Source: Lachnospiraceae bacterium
GTDB lineage: Bacteria > Bacillota > Clostridia > Lachnospirales > Lachnospiraceae
Reading direction: 5' to 3'
Length of the DNA stretch: 64,000 nt
NCBI GenBank assembly: GCA_024696005.1
Contig: JAILHF010000054.1
Coordinates: 51,732 to 115,731 of the forward strand
Of the stretch, positions 25,867 through 35,032 are shown piece after piece; position 1 is the stretch's first letter, and each line of letters begins with the position of its first letter. The notes beneath the pieces are model-generated. The model worked only from the letters and a program-made list of their open reading frames with translations, was not told the DNA's origin and searched no databases. The translations under genes and the position numbers were made by a program.

Positions 25867-28023
25867 CTATTTCAGGCAGATCACCGCATACAGTCCCAGA
25901 TCCGTCAGGCGGATCTGCAGATCGTCGCCCTTTTTGCTGATCTCCATCCCGGCGGGCTCGATCCCCTCCGGTGCAAGGACGCAGGCCTCACGGTCCGAAG
26001 CGTCACGCACCGTCAGCTCCAGCTGAGCGATCGTCTGCACGCGGTCGGCCGCCTCGTCATAGCGGTAATTGAGCAGGTGGATATATGCCGTCCCGTCTTT
26101 GTCGTAACGCGCCACACCGACATCGGCACAGTCGCAGAGAACCGGCGCGATCCCGTCATACATTTCGGCAAAGGCCTTCATGAATCCCGGCATGTACGCT
26201 TCCTTCGCGCCTTCGGCCGGAACGAACACGGCATTTCCGATCTTTTCCAGCTCTTCGCGCAGGGACGTTCCGTCTGCGATGCGCCCCGCAACCAGCAGGC
26301 GTCCGCCTCCGCGCGCATACTCCAGCAGGATGTTCTGCTGTTTTTCGGTCAGCACATGGCAGTCCGGCACGACAATGAGCGGATAATCCCGGATGCACTC
26401 CGCGCTGAAGTCGTCTTCACGCAATTCGCCATCCGGAAGCATCACCACGTCATACTGTGCGTTCCGTTCGCTCAGTGCGCGGATCACATCCCAGAAAGGA
26501 ACCGGCTTCAGGTCGGGATCGAGCCACTCGGAAGCCGTCACATCCAGCAGCGACTCGTAGGCATCCTGCATTCCGTTTGCGCCGCTTCCCTTGTTGGAAT
26601 CGCGCCAGTAATAGCTGCCGTAGGAATACAGCACCGCCGCTCCCTTGGATGCGCTGCGGGGAAAACACTCGTCATGCTCGTACAGAAAATCCTGGATCTG
26701 TGCGGTCAGCCACTTCGGAGCCCAAAACGCATCCTTTATCGTATTGCCCATCCAGCTGCCGTAAGGTACCGACATGTTGCAGCCGTACACCGAAGCCTCG
26801 AGTAGATAGATCCTGTAAAGGTCGTATCCGCGTCCGCGGTCAAGCCGCCCCAGAAGTTCCGGCACGATGCCCCCGTAAGGGTTTTCGGCAATGATCACGG
26901 TCTTCCCCCGTGCAAAGCCGGCACAGTAACGGTAATAATACGGCTGGCGGAAGAGCGTATGCTCCATCTCCGTGATCACGATGTCCACCTTGTTCTCGAT
27001 CGGATAATAGGCCGGCTGCATGTTGTAGAAGTTTCCCGATACCAGCAGCTTTCGCCCGTATTTTTCGAGGGCGTACGCTCTGGCATGGTCCGCCAGCTCC
27101 GAGAAGTAGCGGCGCACCTGCCATACCTGAAACTCCCAGTAATCCCGGAAAAACGGCGCGTTCTCCGGATAACTGCAGCCGTGCGCTTTCAGATATTCCC
27201 CGTAATGGAAGGAATCGAGATCGATCCCGTCCCATTCGCTTCCCAGACGGCCCTCTTTCTTTCTCTCCTTCAGCCGGGAATTGAACTGCTTCATGCAGCT
27301 CCTGCAGAAGCAGCCGCCGGAATTGATGGAGGTCATGGGCAGTTCGCATTCATCCAGCTGTATGCCCGGCACACCCGCATCGATCTGCAGTTCGATGATC
27401 TTTTTCAGATAGCCGCGCCACACGGGATTGTTCCTGCACATCTGATAGCAGGTCTCGCGATGGTCCTTCACCTCGACCCACTGCGCATGGATCGGCTCGC
27501 CGAAACGATCCCTGGTGCAGCATTCTTCCCACAGGTCCGTAACAAGCCTGCCCTCTTCATCCCGTATCCCGTCCGGATAGTAATCCTTCAGAGAGGTCGG
27601 AAACGCATCGGGCCGGCTGTCCGCACTGAATTCCCGCAGGCCGTACCAGCCGGCGTTTTCATCCTCTTCCGCGCGGAGGTTCATCTTCACAAGATGTCCC
27701 TCGTCATCGAAAACAGCGGGGTATTCCCAGCCCTGCACCTCAAACACGATGCCGAAAAGCTTGATCCCCCTCTTGTTGCATTCCGCGACAAATTCACTGT
27801 CGTTCATGAAGCCGTAGATCTGCATCCGCGGATCCACGGGTCCGAAAGCTTCGTGCTCGAGATAGGGCAGGCTGATGCTGCCGCCACCCATGCCGGCCCA
27901 TACCAGCACCGTCCCGTGATACAGCTCCAGATCCTCCAACATCTGCATGCTGCGGATCGGGAGGCTGGGATGATAACAATACTGATCCCTGAACCACGCG
28001 TCAAAGTAAATGCCTCTCTCCAT
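25867..28023 (-). CDS. Putative glycoside hydrolase, GH42-like architecture
   Basis: Cytoplasmic protein of 718 residues with no signal peptide. Residues 1-430 look like a TIM barrel (GIYFDAWFRDQYC, AGVPGIQLDECELPMTS with a likely catalytic Asp/Glu, KVDIVITEMEHT, GKTVIIAENPYGG). Residues about 440-640 resemble the flavodoxin-like trimerisation domain of beta-galactosidases (ASKGAAVLYSYGSYYWRDS, YPLIVVPDCHVLTEKQQ, ARGGGRLLVAGRIADG). The last 80 are beta-rich. A Cys cluster (GGCFCRSCMKQF, about 240-250) could bind zinc as in some GH42 enzymes. AAAGGAGG precedes the ATG. The substrate is probably an oligosaccharide imported by the cell. Confidence 0.7.
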   Translation of the reverse strand: MERGIYFDAWFRDQYCYHPSLPIRSMQMLEDLELYHGTVLVWAGMGGGSISLPYLEHEAFGPVDPRMQIYGFMNDSEFVAECNKRGIKLFGIVFEVQGWEYPAVFDDEGHLVKMNLRAEEDENAGWYGLREFSADSRPDAFPTSLKDYYPDGIRDEEGRLVTDLWEECCTRDRFGEPIHAQWVEVKDHRETCYQMCRNNPVWRGYLKKIIELQIDAGVPGIQLDECELPMTSINSGGCFCRSCMKQFNSRLKERKKEGRLGSEWDGIDLDSFHYGEYLKAHGCSYPENAPFFRDYWEFQVWQVRRYFSELADHARAYALEKYGRKLLVSGNFYNMQPAYYPIENKVDIVITEMEHTLFRQPYYYRYCAGFARGKTVIIAENPYGGIVPELLGRLDRGRGYDLYRIYLLEASVYGCNMSVPYGSWMGNTIKDAFWAPKWLTAQIQDFLYEHDECFPRSASKGAAVLYSYGSYYWRDSNKGSGANGMQDAYESLLDVTASEWLDPDLKPVPFWDVIRALSERNAQYDVVMLPDGELREDDFSAECIRDYPLIVVPDCHVLTEKQQNILLEYARGGGRLLVAGRIADGTSLREELEKIGNAVFVPAEGAKEAYMPGFMKAFAEMYDGIAPVLCDCADVGVARYDKDGTAYIHLLNYRYDEAADRVQTIAQLELTVRDASDREACVLAPEGIEPAGMEISKKGDDLQIRLTDLGLYAVICLK

Positions 28024-28121
28024 TCCTTACCTCCTTTTTTACCGGGCTTGAATCCGGAGAAGCATAAAAGTGAGCCGCATGAAGAGCTCCACATCAAGCC
28101 GACAACGTTACATTTCCCGCA

Positions 28122-29741
28122 TCACGATCTCTTTCCCAGCACTTCCTCAAACAGCTCCAGACCGAAGCTGGTCTGTTCGGGCGCATGGGGGATCATCCTG
28201 TAAGTGCGCTTCCCGTCGTCCTTGTGTTCCGCGCACAAAAAGCACACCTTCTCGTCCGATTTCGATTCTTCGTACATCTTCTGCGCAAAGGACAGAAGAT
28301 GCGTTACCGTAAAGATCCGGACGCCCTCTTCCTTCAGCGCCTTCACGATCCCGTAGGCGATGGCGGAACCGTCTTTTTCCGTGGTGGTCGCGAAGGATTC
28401 GTTCAAAAGGACCAGCGAGTCCTCTCCCAGGTTGCTGACGATCTGGTCCATCCTTCGAAGCTCCTCGTCCAGACGTCCGCTGTTCATCGCGCTGTCCTCG
28501 CGTCTCGTGAAATGCGTGAACAGCGAAGTATGGATCCCGCTGCGGAAGCTGTTTGCGGAAACGATCAGTCCGCATTGCAGGCAGACCTGCGCAATGCCGA
28601 TGCTGCGAAGGAAGGTGGATTTGCCGCCCTGGTTCGCGCCCGTGATGATCACAAGCTGTTTCCCGTCAAGCCCGCCGCTGTTGCCGACCACCTTGCCTCC
28701 CCGGTCCATGCTCATGACCATTTCCTTCAGATCCGTGTACTGCAGGATTCCCTGCCTGTCAACCTGCGGGAAACAGTAATCGATCTTGAAGCGCTGCATC
28801 TGCTCTCTGATGTTGACCGCCCCCAGGTAAAATGCCGACTGGAAATGAAGCTGGTCGAAGAACGAGCCGTACGATGCCGTCAGCGCGCTGCAATAGGAAT
28901 ACACATAGCTCACGGCCTGATACTCCAGCTCTGCCGCGTCATCCTGCATCGCCTGGTCTTTGTAAAGGGAGATGACGCCCGGCGCAAGCGAAGAGATCGT
29001 GCCGCGCAGTTTCGCTCCCAGTCCGTAGGGCTTGCTGTAGGGCTTTACCACGGTGTTGAAGGTCTCGAGCCGCAGATCCCCGATCTTCAATCCGTCCTTC
29101 AGCCCGCAGTCGACGCGGATGCGAGGGAAGCGCAGCGTGTAGACATTCTGCCGGCCCGCATCCCCGGATACATCCACATAAAACGACAGATCCTTCAGAA
29201 GCGATTCCAGATATGCCGTCCGGTCCTCGTTGAGTTCTTCCTGTATCCTTTCGTTCAGGCTCACAAGCCCGGGAGCCGTCAGACCGTCCTCGTTTTCCGT
29301 AAAGAGAGCCTGCACGCGAAACATCCCTTCCACCAGAAGCTGGAACACCTTCAGGTCGGTGATCAGCTTTGCCTTTGTATCACGCTCCCCGGCCGTGCTG
29401 CTTTTCCTTCCCAGTTTTTCCCACTTCTCCAGGACCTCTCCGCTGATCTGGTACAGATTGGCGATGAATGCCTGCTTCCGGAAGCAGTCCTTCATGATCG
29501 CCTGCCGGTAGTTCACTTCCTCCGCGCTCTTGAGAGGCGTGCGCATCACCCTGCGCATCGTCTGCTCCAGGTACGGATCCTCTTTCTCGGTATAGACCGC
29601 CCTGCTGCTGCGAAGGATCGAGTCCATGCCGGCCGCCTTGAAGATGGCGTTCAGCCCCAGATCTTTTGTCATGCTGCTCCAGTCGTAATACGAGTTCGCG
29701 GTGCTCCACTCCCTGTCCGGATGCAGTAAAAATACGTTCAT
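28122..29741 (-). CDS. MutS-like ATPase B (domains III-V only)
   Basis: A 539-residue MutS-family protein. The ATPase domain is complete: Walker A GANQGGKSTFLRSIG, Walker B LVLLNESF, and TTTEKDGSAIAYGI. A helical lever/clamp region fills residues 1-330. The N-terminal mismatch-binding domain of MutS1 and the Smr nuclease of MutS2 are both absent. Its ATG overlaps the stop of the preceding MutS-like gene (ATGA), so the two are translationally coupled and could form a heterodimer. The role is unknown; such short MutS proteins are not standard mismatch-repair components. Confidence 0.85.
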   Translation of the reverse strand: MNVFLLHPDREWSTANSYYDWSSMTKDLGLNAIFKAAGMDSILRSSRAVYTEKEDPYLEQTMRRVMRTPLKSAEEVNYRQAIMKDCFRKQAFIANLYQISGEVLEKWEKLGRKSSTAGERDTKAKLITDLKVFQLLVEGMFRVQALFTENEDGLTAPGLVSLNERIQEELNEDRTAYLESLLKDLSFYVDVSGDAGRQNVYTLRFPRIRVDCGLKDGLKIGDLRLETFNTVVKPYSKPYGLGAKLRGTISSLAPGVISLYKDQAMQDDAAELEYQAVSYVYSYCSALTASYGSFFDQLHFQSAFYLGAVNIREQMQRFKIDYCFPQVDRQGILQYTDLKEMVMSMDRGGKVVGNSGGLDGKQLVIITGANQGGKSTFLRSIGIAQVCLQCGLIVSANSFRSGIHTSLFTHFTRREDSAMNSGRLDEELRRMDQIVSNLGEDSLVLLNESFATTTEKDGSAIAYGIVKALKEEGVRIFTVTHLLSFAQKMYEESKSDEKVCFLCAEHKDDGKRTYRMIPHAPEQTSFGLELFEEVLGKRS

Positions 29742-31240
29742 GAGAATCTCTCCTTTAACTGCTCGTAGGTCAGCCTGTACTTCAGCACCTGGGAATTGGT
29801 CCCCCCGGGCTCTACCGCTTCGTTCCTGTCGATGCGGTAGGTCTGCACGTTGTTCTCATCCACCTCCGCACGCAGGCTCACCACGCCCTCGCAGGAGCTT
29901 GCCAGCTCTCCGAGATGGGTCACATAGATCCCTCTGCAGTTTTTTCCGATCAGGAATTCCAGGACCCGTTTTCCCATCTCGATCGCATCAAAATTGGCCG
30001 CCGTCGTGAACAGCTCGTTGATCACGACAAACGCGCCCTCCTCTTCCTCCTCCATGATGGGTTTGAGGCGCACCAGCTCGTCCATCAGCTTGCCGCGGCC
30101 GGTCTCGGCACTCTCCTCCACGGAGAAGTGGGTCCACAGATTGCTGTAATGGGGAACCAGTGCCGATTCCGCGGGAACATCCAGGCCCATCTTGCTGAAA
30201 TAGACCAGCTGCCCCAGGCTTCTTCCGTAGGTGGTCTTTCCGCCCTGGTTGGGCCCCGTCAGCACAAAGAAGCGTTCCTCCGGCGCCAGATAGAGCTCAT
30301 TGGCGACCACGTCCTTGCCTTTTGCCTGATTGGCGAGCGCCAGCGCCAGATCATACAGTCCCGATGCGCTCAGCTTGTCCGGCGAAGTCTTCGGGGTGGC
30401 AAAGACCATCCCCTTCTCCTGCATCTTTGCCTCAAACTGCGCATAGGACAGGTAATAGGGCATTTCCTGTTCCGCTTCCCTGATCCCGTCATGGATGTAT
30501 TCCGGATGCTCTTTGCAAAAGCTTTCCAGCTGACGGAAAAAGGGCTTGTGTTTCTTCCGGAAGAGCTTGACCACTTCCTCTTCCAGTCTCGAATAATACT
30601 CCCGGTCCAGAAACGGGCTCTGAAAATCCTTCTTCACACCGGGAAAGCACTCCGCAAGGAAATTCTCATAGTCGCCTTCTCCCTTGCTCTCTGCCAGCGT
30701 GAAACGCTCCTTCTCGTACGTGAGGACCACGCGAAACGCGGAAAGCTCTTTCCAGAGCGTCAGGGCTTCCTCCCGCATGCTCCTGTATCCTTCCTCGTTC
30801 ACGCATTCCGAAAGGTAAGCAGTGAATCCCTTCATCCCTTCCGAAGCAAGCTGCGCCTCTTTCAGCTTTTCGCAAAGCTTCTCCGCGGCAAGGGCATAAC
30901 TGCAGATCTCCCGCAGCTGCCATACCTGCTTCTGCACTTCCTCGTAAGCATTCTCCCTGCGCTCGGCATAGAGCGCGCGTTCCCGCATGCCGGTGTAATA
31001 TTCCGTCATGGCGGCCAGGACCTCTTTCTTTTTGAAATCCCCGTAAACCGCTCTCCGGTATTCTTCATCTTCTTTCGTGGCGGGAAACGCAAGATAGAGA
31101 CTGCGCACGTCCTCTCCCCAGCCGTCCGTGATCCTCTCAAGGATCTGATCGATATTCAGATCAACGAAAAAAGGCGGGTACTGTAACTCTCCCGTATCCT
31201 CTTTCGGAATGGAACCCGTCCTGCTCAACAGACTGATCAT
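29738..31240 (-). CDS. MutS-like ATPase A (domains III-V only)
   Basis: First gene of the pair, about 500 residues from the ATG at 31240 (MISLLSRTGSIP), which follows GAGG; an upstream in-frame start adds 22 poorly supported residues. It has a helical clamp region (about 40-320) and a MutS-V ATPase with Walker A GPNQGGKTTYGRSLG, Walker B FVVINELFTTA and GIYVTHLGEL. Like its partner it lacks a mismatch-recognition domain. The two are clearly paralogous in the ATPase but divergent elsewhere, as expected for a specialised heterodimer. Confidence 0.85.
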   Translation of the reverse strand: MISLLSRTGSIPKEDTGELQYPPFFVDLNIDQILERITDGWGEDVRSLYLAFPATKEDEEYRRAVYGDFKKKEVLAAMTEYYTGMRERALYAERRENAYEEVQKQVWQLREICSYALAAEKLCEKLKEAQLASEGMKGFTAYLSECVNEEGYRSMREEALTLWKELSAFRVVLTYEKERFTLAESKGEGDYENFLAECFPGVKKDFQSPFLDREYYSRLEEEVVKLFRKKHKPFFRQLESFCKEHPEYIHDGIREAEQEMPYYLSYAQFEAKMQEKGMVFATPKTSPDKLSASGLYDLALALANQAKGKDVVANELYLAPEERFFVLTGPNQGGKTTYGRSLGQLVYFSKMGLDVPAESALVPHYSNLWTHFSVEESAETGRGKLMDELVRLKPIMEEEEEGAFVVINELFTTAANFDAIEMGKRVLEFLIGKNCRGIYVTHLGELASSCEGVVSLRAEVDENNVQTYRIDRNEAVEPGGTNSQVLKYRLTYEQLKERFS

Positions 31241-31335
31241 TTTTTCATCCTCACATTTTTCCGGGTGATCCGCAGCAACTCTGTCAGAAATCCTGAATCC
31301 GGGCACGCTCGTCTGTTCCCGGACAACACAAGGAG

Positions 31336-31344
31336 ATTATACCA
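31336..31344 (-). promoter_or_regulatory. Extended -10 promoter of the mutS-like operon
   Basis: Minus-strand TGGTATAAT fits TGnTATAAT. The -35 position (TTTCTC) is weak. Confidence 0.5.
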
Positions 31345-31347
31345 CAA

Positions 31348-31370
31348 AAGCTGTGTCAGAGAAACAGCTT
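31348..31370. promoter_or_regulatory. Palindrome between divergent promoters
   Basis: AAGCTGT (31348-31354) and ACAGCTT (31364-31370) form a perfect inverted repeat with a nine-base centre. It sits just upstream of the -10 of the mutS-like operon and just before the -35 of the divergent gene, a position suited to an operator for both. Confidence 0.4.
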
Positions 31371-31378
31371 CGAAACAA

Positions 31379-31407
31379 TGGACAAACGCCCGGTGATATC
31401 GTATGAT
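31379..31407 (+). promoter_or_regulatory. Promoter of the 31440-32345 gene
   Basis: TGGACA (31379-31384), 17-base spacer, TATGAT (31402-31407). Confidence 0.5.
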
Positions 31408-31439
31408 GAGAAAGGCAAAACGCCTTGGGGGTAAAACAC

Positions 31440-32345
31440 ATGAAACTCAGCTTCAAGCAGAGAAACGCTCTGATATTGACGATCATCAGCTGGCCGCTCT
31501 TTTTTATCTTTACCTGCATGCTGACCAATCTGTCGGCCTTCGACTTCTGTCCCGATGTACGCGGCCTGCCCCGCATCCTGCTCTTTTTATTCGTGTCCCT
31601 GCTCGCTTCGATCGTAACGGTCTTTGCCTGCGGTTTCAGCAAGCACGTAAAGGCCCAGAACGAGATCATGGACGAGTATGAGACTAACGGATTGACGGAC
31701 CGCTTCATCCTTCTTTCCCAGAACGAGATCTACAGCATGATCAACATGAACAACAAGCAGCGGCGGAAGAAGACATACGCGATCTACGCGAATTATGTCA
31801 TGCAGCTGGTCAACGCCTATCTGCTCCGCAGGGATCTGCCCGGCGCCCGGCAGGCCGTCAGCCTTCTTCCCCTGCAGGAAATGAAGGAAATGATGGATAT
31901 CACAAAAGCCTTCTATTCGAACACCTATCAGTTCTATTTCGACATCCACATGAACATCTGCGAACTGGCAAACGATGTGAACGGGGCCCAGTATGTCATG
32001 CGGGAGGCCGAGGCCCTGAACGCGAAGTTTCAGGGAAGATCTCCCGTTTTCGATCTGGCCACTCTCGAGACCTATGCTTATTACTACATGATCATGGGAC
32101 GCTTCGACGACGCGATCGCGTGTGCGGAACGCTGCTTTGCCTACCGGCAGAAATTTCCAAAAGCCACTTTTATCGGAGAAGCGCTCTATACAAAGATATT
32201 GCAGAAACAGTTCCGGATCGCCGAAGCCTTCGAGCATCTTCATAAAGCAAAAGCTCTCGCCGACAATCCGGCATACAGGCAGATGACAGAGCAGCTGGAG
32301 CGGGAATTGACCGCCGCGCAGCAGAACGCGAACGTAAGCGGATAA
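31440..32345 (+). CDS. Membrane protein with TPR-like cytoplasmic region
   Basis: A 301-residue protein. Two hydrophobic segments lie near the N-terminus (ILTIISWPLFFIFTC and LLFLFVSLLASIVTVFAC). From about residue 80 onward it is a chain of amphipathic helices in pairs, with Ala/Tyr/Leu spacing like tetratricopeptide repeats (YYYMIMGRFDDAIACAERCF, AEAFEHLHKAKALADNPAY). The ATG at 31440 follows GGGGG. It probably acts as a membrane-tethered protein-interaction scaffold. It is divergent from the mutS-like operon and convergent with the histidine kinase gene. No family name can be given. Confidence 0.7.
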   Translation: MKLSFKQRNALILTIISWPLFFIFTCMLTNLSAFDFCPDVRGLPRILLFLFVSLLASIVTVFACGFSKHVKAQNEIMDEYETNGLTDRFILLSQNEIYSMINMNNKQRRKKTYAIYANYVMQLVNAYLLRRDLPGARQAVSLLPLQEMKEMMDITKAFYSNTYQFYFDIHMNICELANDVNGAQYVMREAEALNAKFQGRSPVFDLATLETYAYYYMIMGRFDDAIACAERCFAYRQKFPKATFIGEALYTKILQKQFRIAEAFEHLHKAKALADNPAYRQMTEQLERELTAAQQNANVSG

Positions 32346-32354
32346 AAGGAAAAC

Positions 32355-33209
32355 TCATCTCCTCAGGAACATGACCAGTTCTCCGCCTTTGCGCTTGTTG
32401 TTCGGCACCACTTTAGTGTAGCCGTCTTCCTTTGCGACGATCTCGCGGGAAAGATACAGGCCGATGCCGACCCCTTCCTCCTGCGCCATATCACTGCTCC
32501 GATAAAAGCGGCCGAAGATCTTTGCGGCATCTTCCTCGGAGATCCCCGGACCGTCGTCAACAACATGGATCGCCTGATACATGTCAAAGCTTTCCGCATA
32601 TACTTCGATGTGCCCGCCTTCCGGGCTGTATTTCACGGCATTGTCCAGGATATTGATCAGGGCTTCCGTTGTCCACTTCAGGTCAAAGACCGCTTTTTGC
32701 TCATCATTTCCGCGGAACGTGATCTCGATGTTTTTGACCGCCGCTTTGGATGCCACGGCCGCCACCGACTCTTCGATCAGCGTGTCCGTTCTTTCCTCCG
32801 CCGGTGTGAGGCTGAGCGTCCCGTTTTCCAGACGGGACAGTTTGGTCAGCGAATCGATCAGAAACTCCAGCCTTTCGTTCTGCCGGCAGATCTCGTCCGC
32901 ATAGCCGCGGATCTTTTCCACGGATGCGTCCTGTCCGCGCGAAGCCTCTTCCCGCAGCAGTTCGGAATACATCTTGATGATCGTCATCGGGGTTTTGGTC
33001 TGATGGGAAATGTCGGAGATGAATTTCTCCAGACGCTGTCTTTCCTGTTCGAGGTTCGCGTTTGAGAGGACCGATCTTCCGAGAAACTCTTTCCATTTGG
33101 ATTCCAGGCGGGAAAGACGGCTCTCGTCATACGCGCTCTCCACAAAGTTTCCGTCCAGCGCGGAATCGAGCATCTCCTCCAGCCTTTTGATCGTCCTGTT
33201 TTCAAACAT
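32355..33209 (-). CDS. Soluble sensor histidine kinase
   Basis: A 284-residue two-component kinase with no membrane helix. Residues 1-60 are a short helical input region (MFENRTIKRLEEMLDSAL), then HisKA with the phospho-acceptor in SDISHQTKTPM, and the catalytic domain with N box NILDNAVKYSPEGG, G1 VVDDGPGI, F box FGRFYRS and G2 EGVGIGLYLS. The ATG at 33209 follows AGAGG. It follows its regulator by 38 bases. The lack of a sensor domain suggests that it reads an intracellular cue or a partner protein. Confidence 0.88.
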   Translation of the reverse strand: MFENRTIKRLEEMLDSALDGNFVESAYDESRLSRLESKWKEFLGRSVLSNANLEQERQRLEKFISDISHQTKTPMTIIKMYSELLREEASRGQDASVEKIRGYADEICRQNERLEFLIDSLTKLSRLENGTLSLTPAEERTDTLIEESVAAVASKAAVKNIEITFRGNDEQKAVFDLKWTTEALINILDNAVKYSPEGGHIEVYAESFDMYQAIHVVDDGPGISEEDAAKIFGRFYRSSDMAQEEGVGIGLYLSREIVAKEDGYTKVVPNNKRKGGELVMFLRR

Positions 33210-33247
33210 GGTTTTTCCTCTGTCGTGTCCCCGGATCCGGGGACTGC

Positions 33248-33937
33248 TCATTCAAAGCGGTAGCCCTGTCCGTAGACCGTATTGATGTGCTTCTTTTTCT
33301 TATCGCTGTCGATCTTGCTGCGCAGACGGTTGATCGTGACGGAAAGCGCGTTCTCATCCACAAATTCACCGTCGTTTCCCCAGATCCTTTCCATCAGCAG
33401 ATCCCGGGAAAGCGTGAAGCCTTTGTTGTCCAGAAAGATCTTGAGCAGCCTCTGTTCGTTCACACTCAGGAAGAGCTCGTCATTTCCCTTCCTAAAGACC
33501 AGCCTGTCGAAATCGAAAGTCATATCGTCCAGCTCGTATACGGCGCTCTTTGCCGCAGCCGGCGCTTCACTCACCCTGCTTCTTCTGACCAGGGCATTCA
33601 CCCTGGCTCTGAGGATCGCAAGACTGAAAGGCTTGGTCAGGAAATCGTCCGCACCCAGTGTGAGGCCCGTGACCTCGTCCATCTCCAGATCGTTCGCCGT
33701 AAGGATCAGCACCGGAACCTCACTGTGCTCCCGTACATGCTTCAGATGGTCATAGCCGCTCCCGTCCGGAAGGTTCAGATCCAGTATGATGAGATCCAGT
33801 TCGTCGCCGTAGCTGTCGAAACCTTTTTTTGCGTCCTTTATGGTATATTCTTTGTGAAAGACCGTCTCCCCGTCGCCCAGGGATATGGCCACGCCTTCAC
33901 TCAGCGCGCGGTCGTCTTCAACTATCTGTATGTTCAT
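33248..33937 (-). CDS. OmpR/PhoB-family response regulator
   Basis: A 229-residue DNA-binding regulator. The receiver has the acidic pair EDD (residues 7-9), phospho-acceptor Asp53 in LIILDLNLPDGSGYD, and Lys in FLTKPFS. The C-terminal winged helix (about 135-229) includes VNEQRLLKIFLDNKGFTLSR and VNRLRSKID-type recognition (SVTINRLRSKID). The start at 33937 has better spacing from GGAG than the ATG three bases upstream. It lies only 28 bases after the GH26 gene, so the glycosidase and this two-component pair may be one transcript. Confidence 0.9.
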   Translation of the reverse strand: MNIQIVEDDRALSEGVAISLGDGETVFHKEYTIKDAKKGFDSYGDELDLIILDLNLPDGSGYDHLKHVREHSEVPVLILTANDLEMDEVTGLTLGADDFLTKPFSLAILRARVNALVRRSRVSEAPAAAKSAVYELDDMTFDFDRLVFRKGNDELFLSVNEQRLLKIFLDNKGFTLSRDLLMERIWGNDGEFVDENALSVTINRLRSKIDSDKKKKHINTVYGQGYRFE

Positions 33938-33965
33938 CATCCGCTCCGTGCAGACCACGTGCCCC

Positions 33966-34904
33966 TTACAGGGTGACCGCGTAGCTGCTGTTATAGGTTT
34001 TGATCATGTTCTCTTTGCTGTTGTGCTCTTCTCCGATGCAGAATTCCTTTGACCAGGTCATGAAATAGGCCCAGGGGATGCGGCTCTTTTCCAGCATCTC
34101 CATGTCGGGAAGGCAGCCGATCTCGGCCAGGGCCGCCACCTTGTTCTTCGTGGTGTTTTCGATCAGCTGTTCATAATCGGATGCGTAGTCGGTCGCTTTG
34201 TATTTTTCGAGGTACAGATCCACCGAGATCACATCCAGGTACTCATCCCCGGGATAGCCTTCCTTCAGTCGGCAGTTCCAGACCCAGAGCAGGTTATCCA
34301 GATGATGGACTTTCGTGTAGCGCTCAAACATCAGCTTGTAGAGCTCACGTGCCACCTCCGGGCCCTTTGCTCCCCACCAGAACCAGGTTCCGTCGGATTC
34401 ATGGAAGGGTCTCCAGAGGATCGGGATGTCTTTTTCGCAAAACGGCTTCAGAAGTTCCGCCATCGCATCCATGTCGCTGAAAAAGGCTTCGCGTTCCGGC
34501 GTGCCCTCGATCAGCACCTTTGATGCGTCAAAATCGGTATGTTCCGCGTAGAAGCTCTTGTCCCTTCCGCCGATGGGCGAATACCAATGGTAGGAAAAAG
34601 TCAGGATGCCCTCGCTCTCCTGCGCCCATTTGAGCGCCACTTCCATGGTCCCGCGGTTTTCATAGATCTCCGTGAGGCAGGCTTCGGAAGCATCGTCGTA
34701 ATTGATGTTCGGGGAATACGCAAGCAGTTCGAAGCCGCGAAGCTTCGGCTCCTTTCCGGTCAGCTCCTTTATGTAGCTGATCTCTTCCATCGGGATCGTC
34801 TGTGTATGCTGTCCCGTGATGATGGCCTTTCCGGCCGTCTCGCAAAGATAGTTCAAGAGTTTCTGCGCATTGGCGCTTGCATTCGGATTAACTGCTTTCT
34901 GCAT
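33966..34904 (-). CDS. GH26 beta-mannanase-type glycoside hydrolase
   Basis: A 312-residue enzyme without a signal peptide, so cytoplasmic. Family GH26 is indicated by ITGQHTQ at the N-terminus, the acid/base region WRPFHESDGTWFWWGAKGP, WVWNC and the nucleophile strand AALAEIGCLPD. It hydrolyses beta-1,4-mannan or mixed mannan oligosaccharides; an intracellular form would act on imported oligomers. GGAGGG precedes the ATG. A terminator separates it from GH43 upstream, and a two-component pair follows downstream. Confidence 0.9.
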   Translation of the reverse strand: MQKAVNPNASANAQKLLNYLCETAGKAIITGQHTQTIPMEEISYIKELTGKEPKLRGFELLAYSPNINYDDASEACLTEIYENRGTMEVALKWAQESEGILTFSYHWYSPIGGRDKSFYAEHTDFDASKVLIEGTPEREAFFSDMDAMAELLKPFCEKDIPILWRPFHESDGTWFWWGAKGPEVARELYKLMFERYTKVHHLDNLLWVWNCRLKEGYPGDEYLDVISVDLYLEKYKATDYASDYEQLIENTTKNKVAALAEIGCLPDMEMLEKSRIPWAYFMTWSKEFCIGEEHNSKENMIKTYNSSYAVTL

Positions 34905-34989
34905 GGGACCCTCCTTTACCGGATCTGTTCATGAACGCGTCCCGTCCAGTTTAACACAAGCCTTTCTTTTTTGCACCTTTTTTGTAAGC

Positions 34990-35018
34990 AAAAAAGCCCG
35001 GAGCCGAAAGCCCCGGGC
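34990..35018 (-). terminator. Terminator after the GH43 gene
   Basis: Stem GCCCGGAGC/GCCCCGGGC (one mismatch), loop of five, followed by six T on the minus strand. Confidence 0.85.
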
Positions 35019-35032
35019 CATTCCGTCTATCC

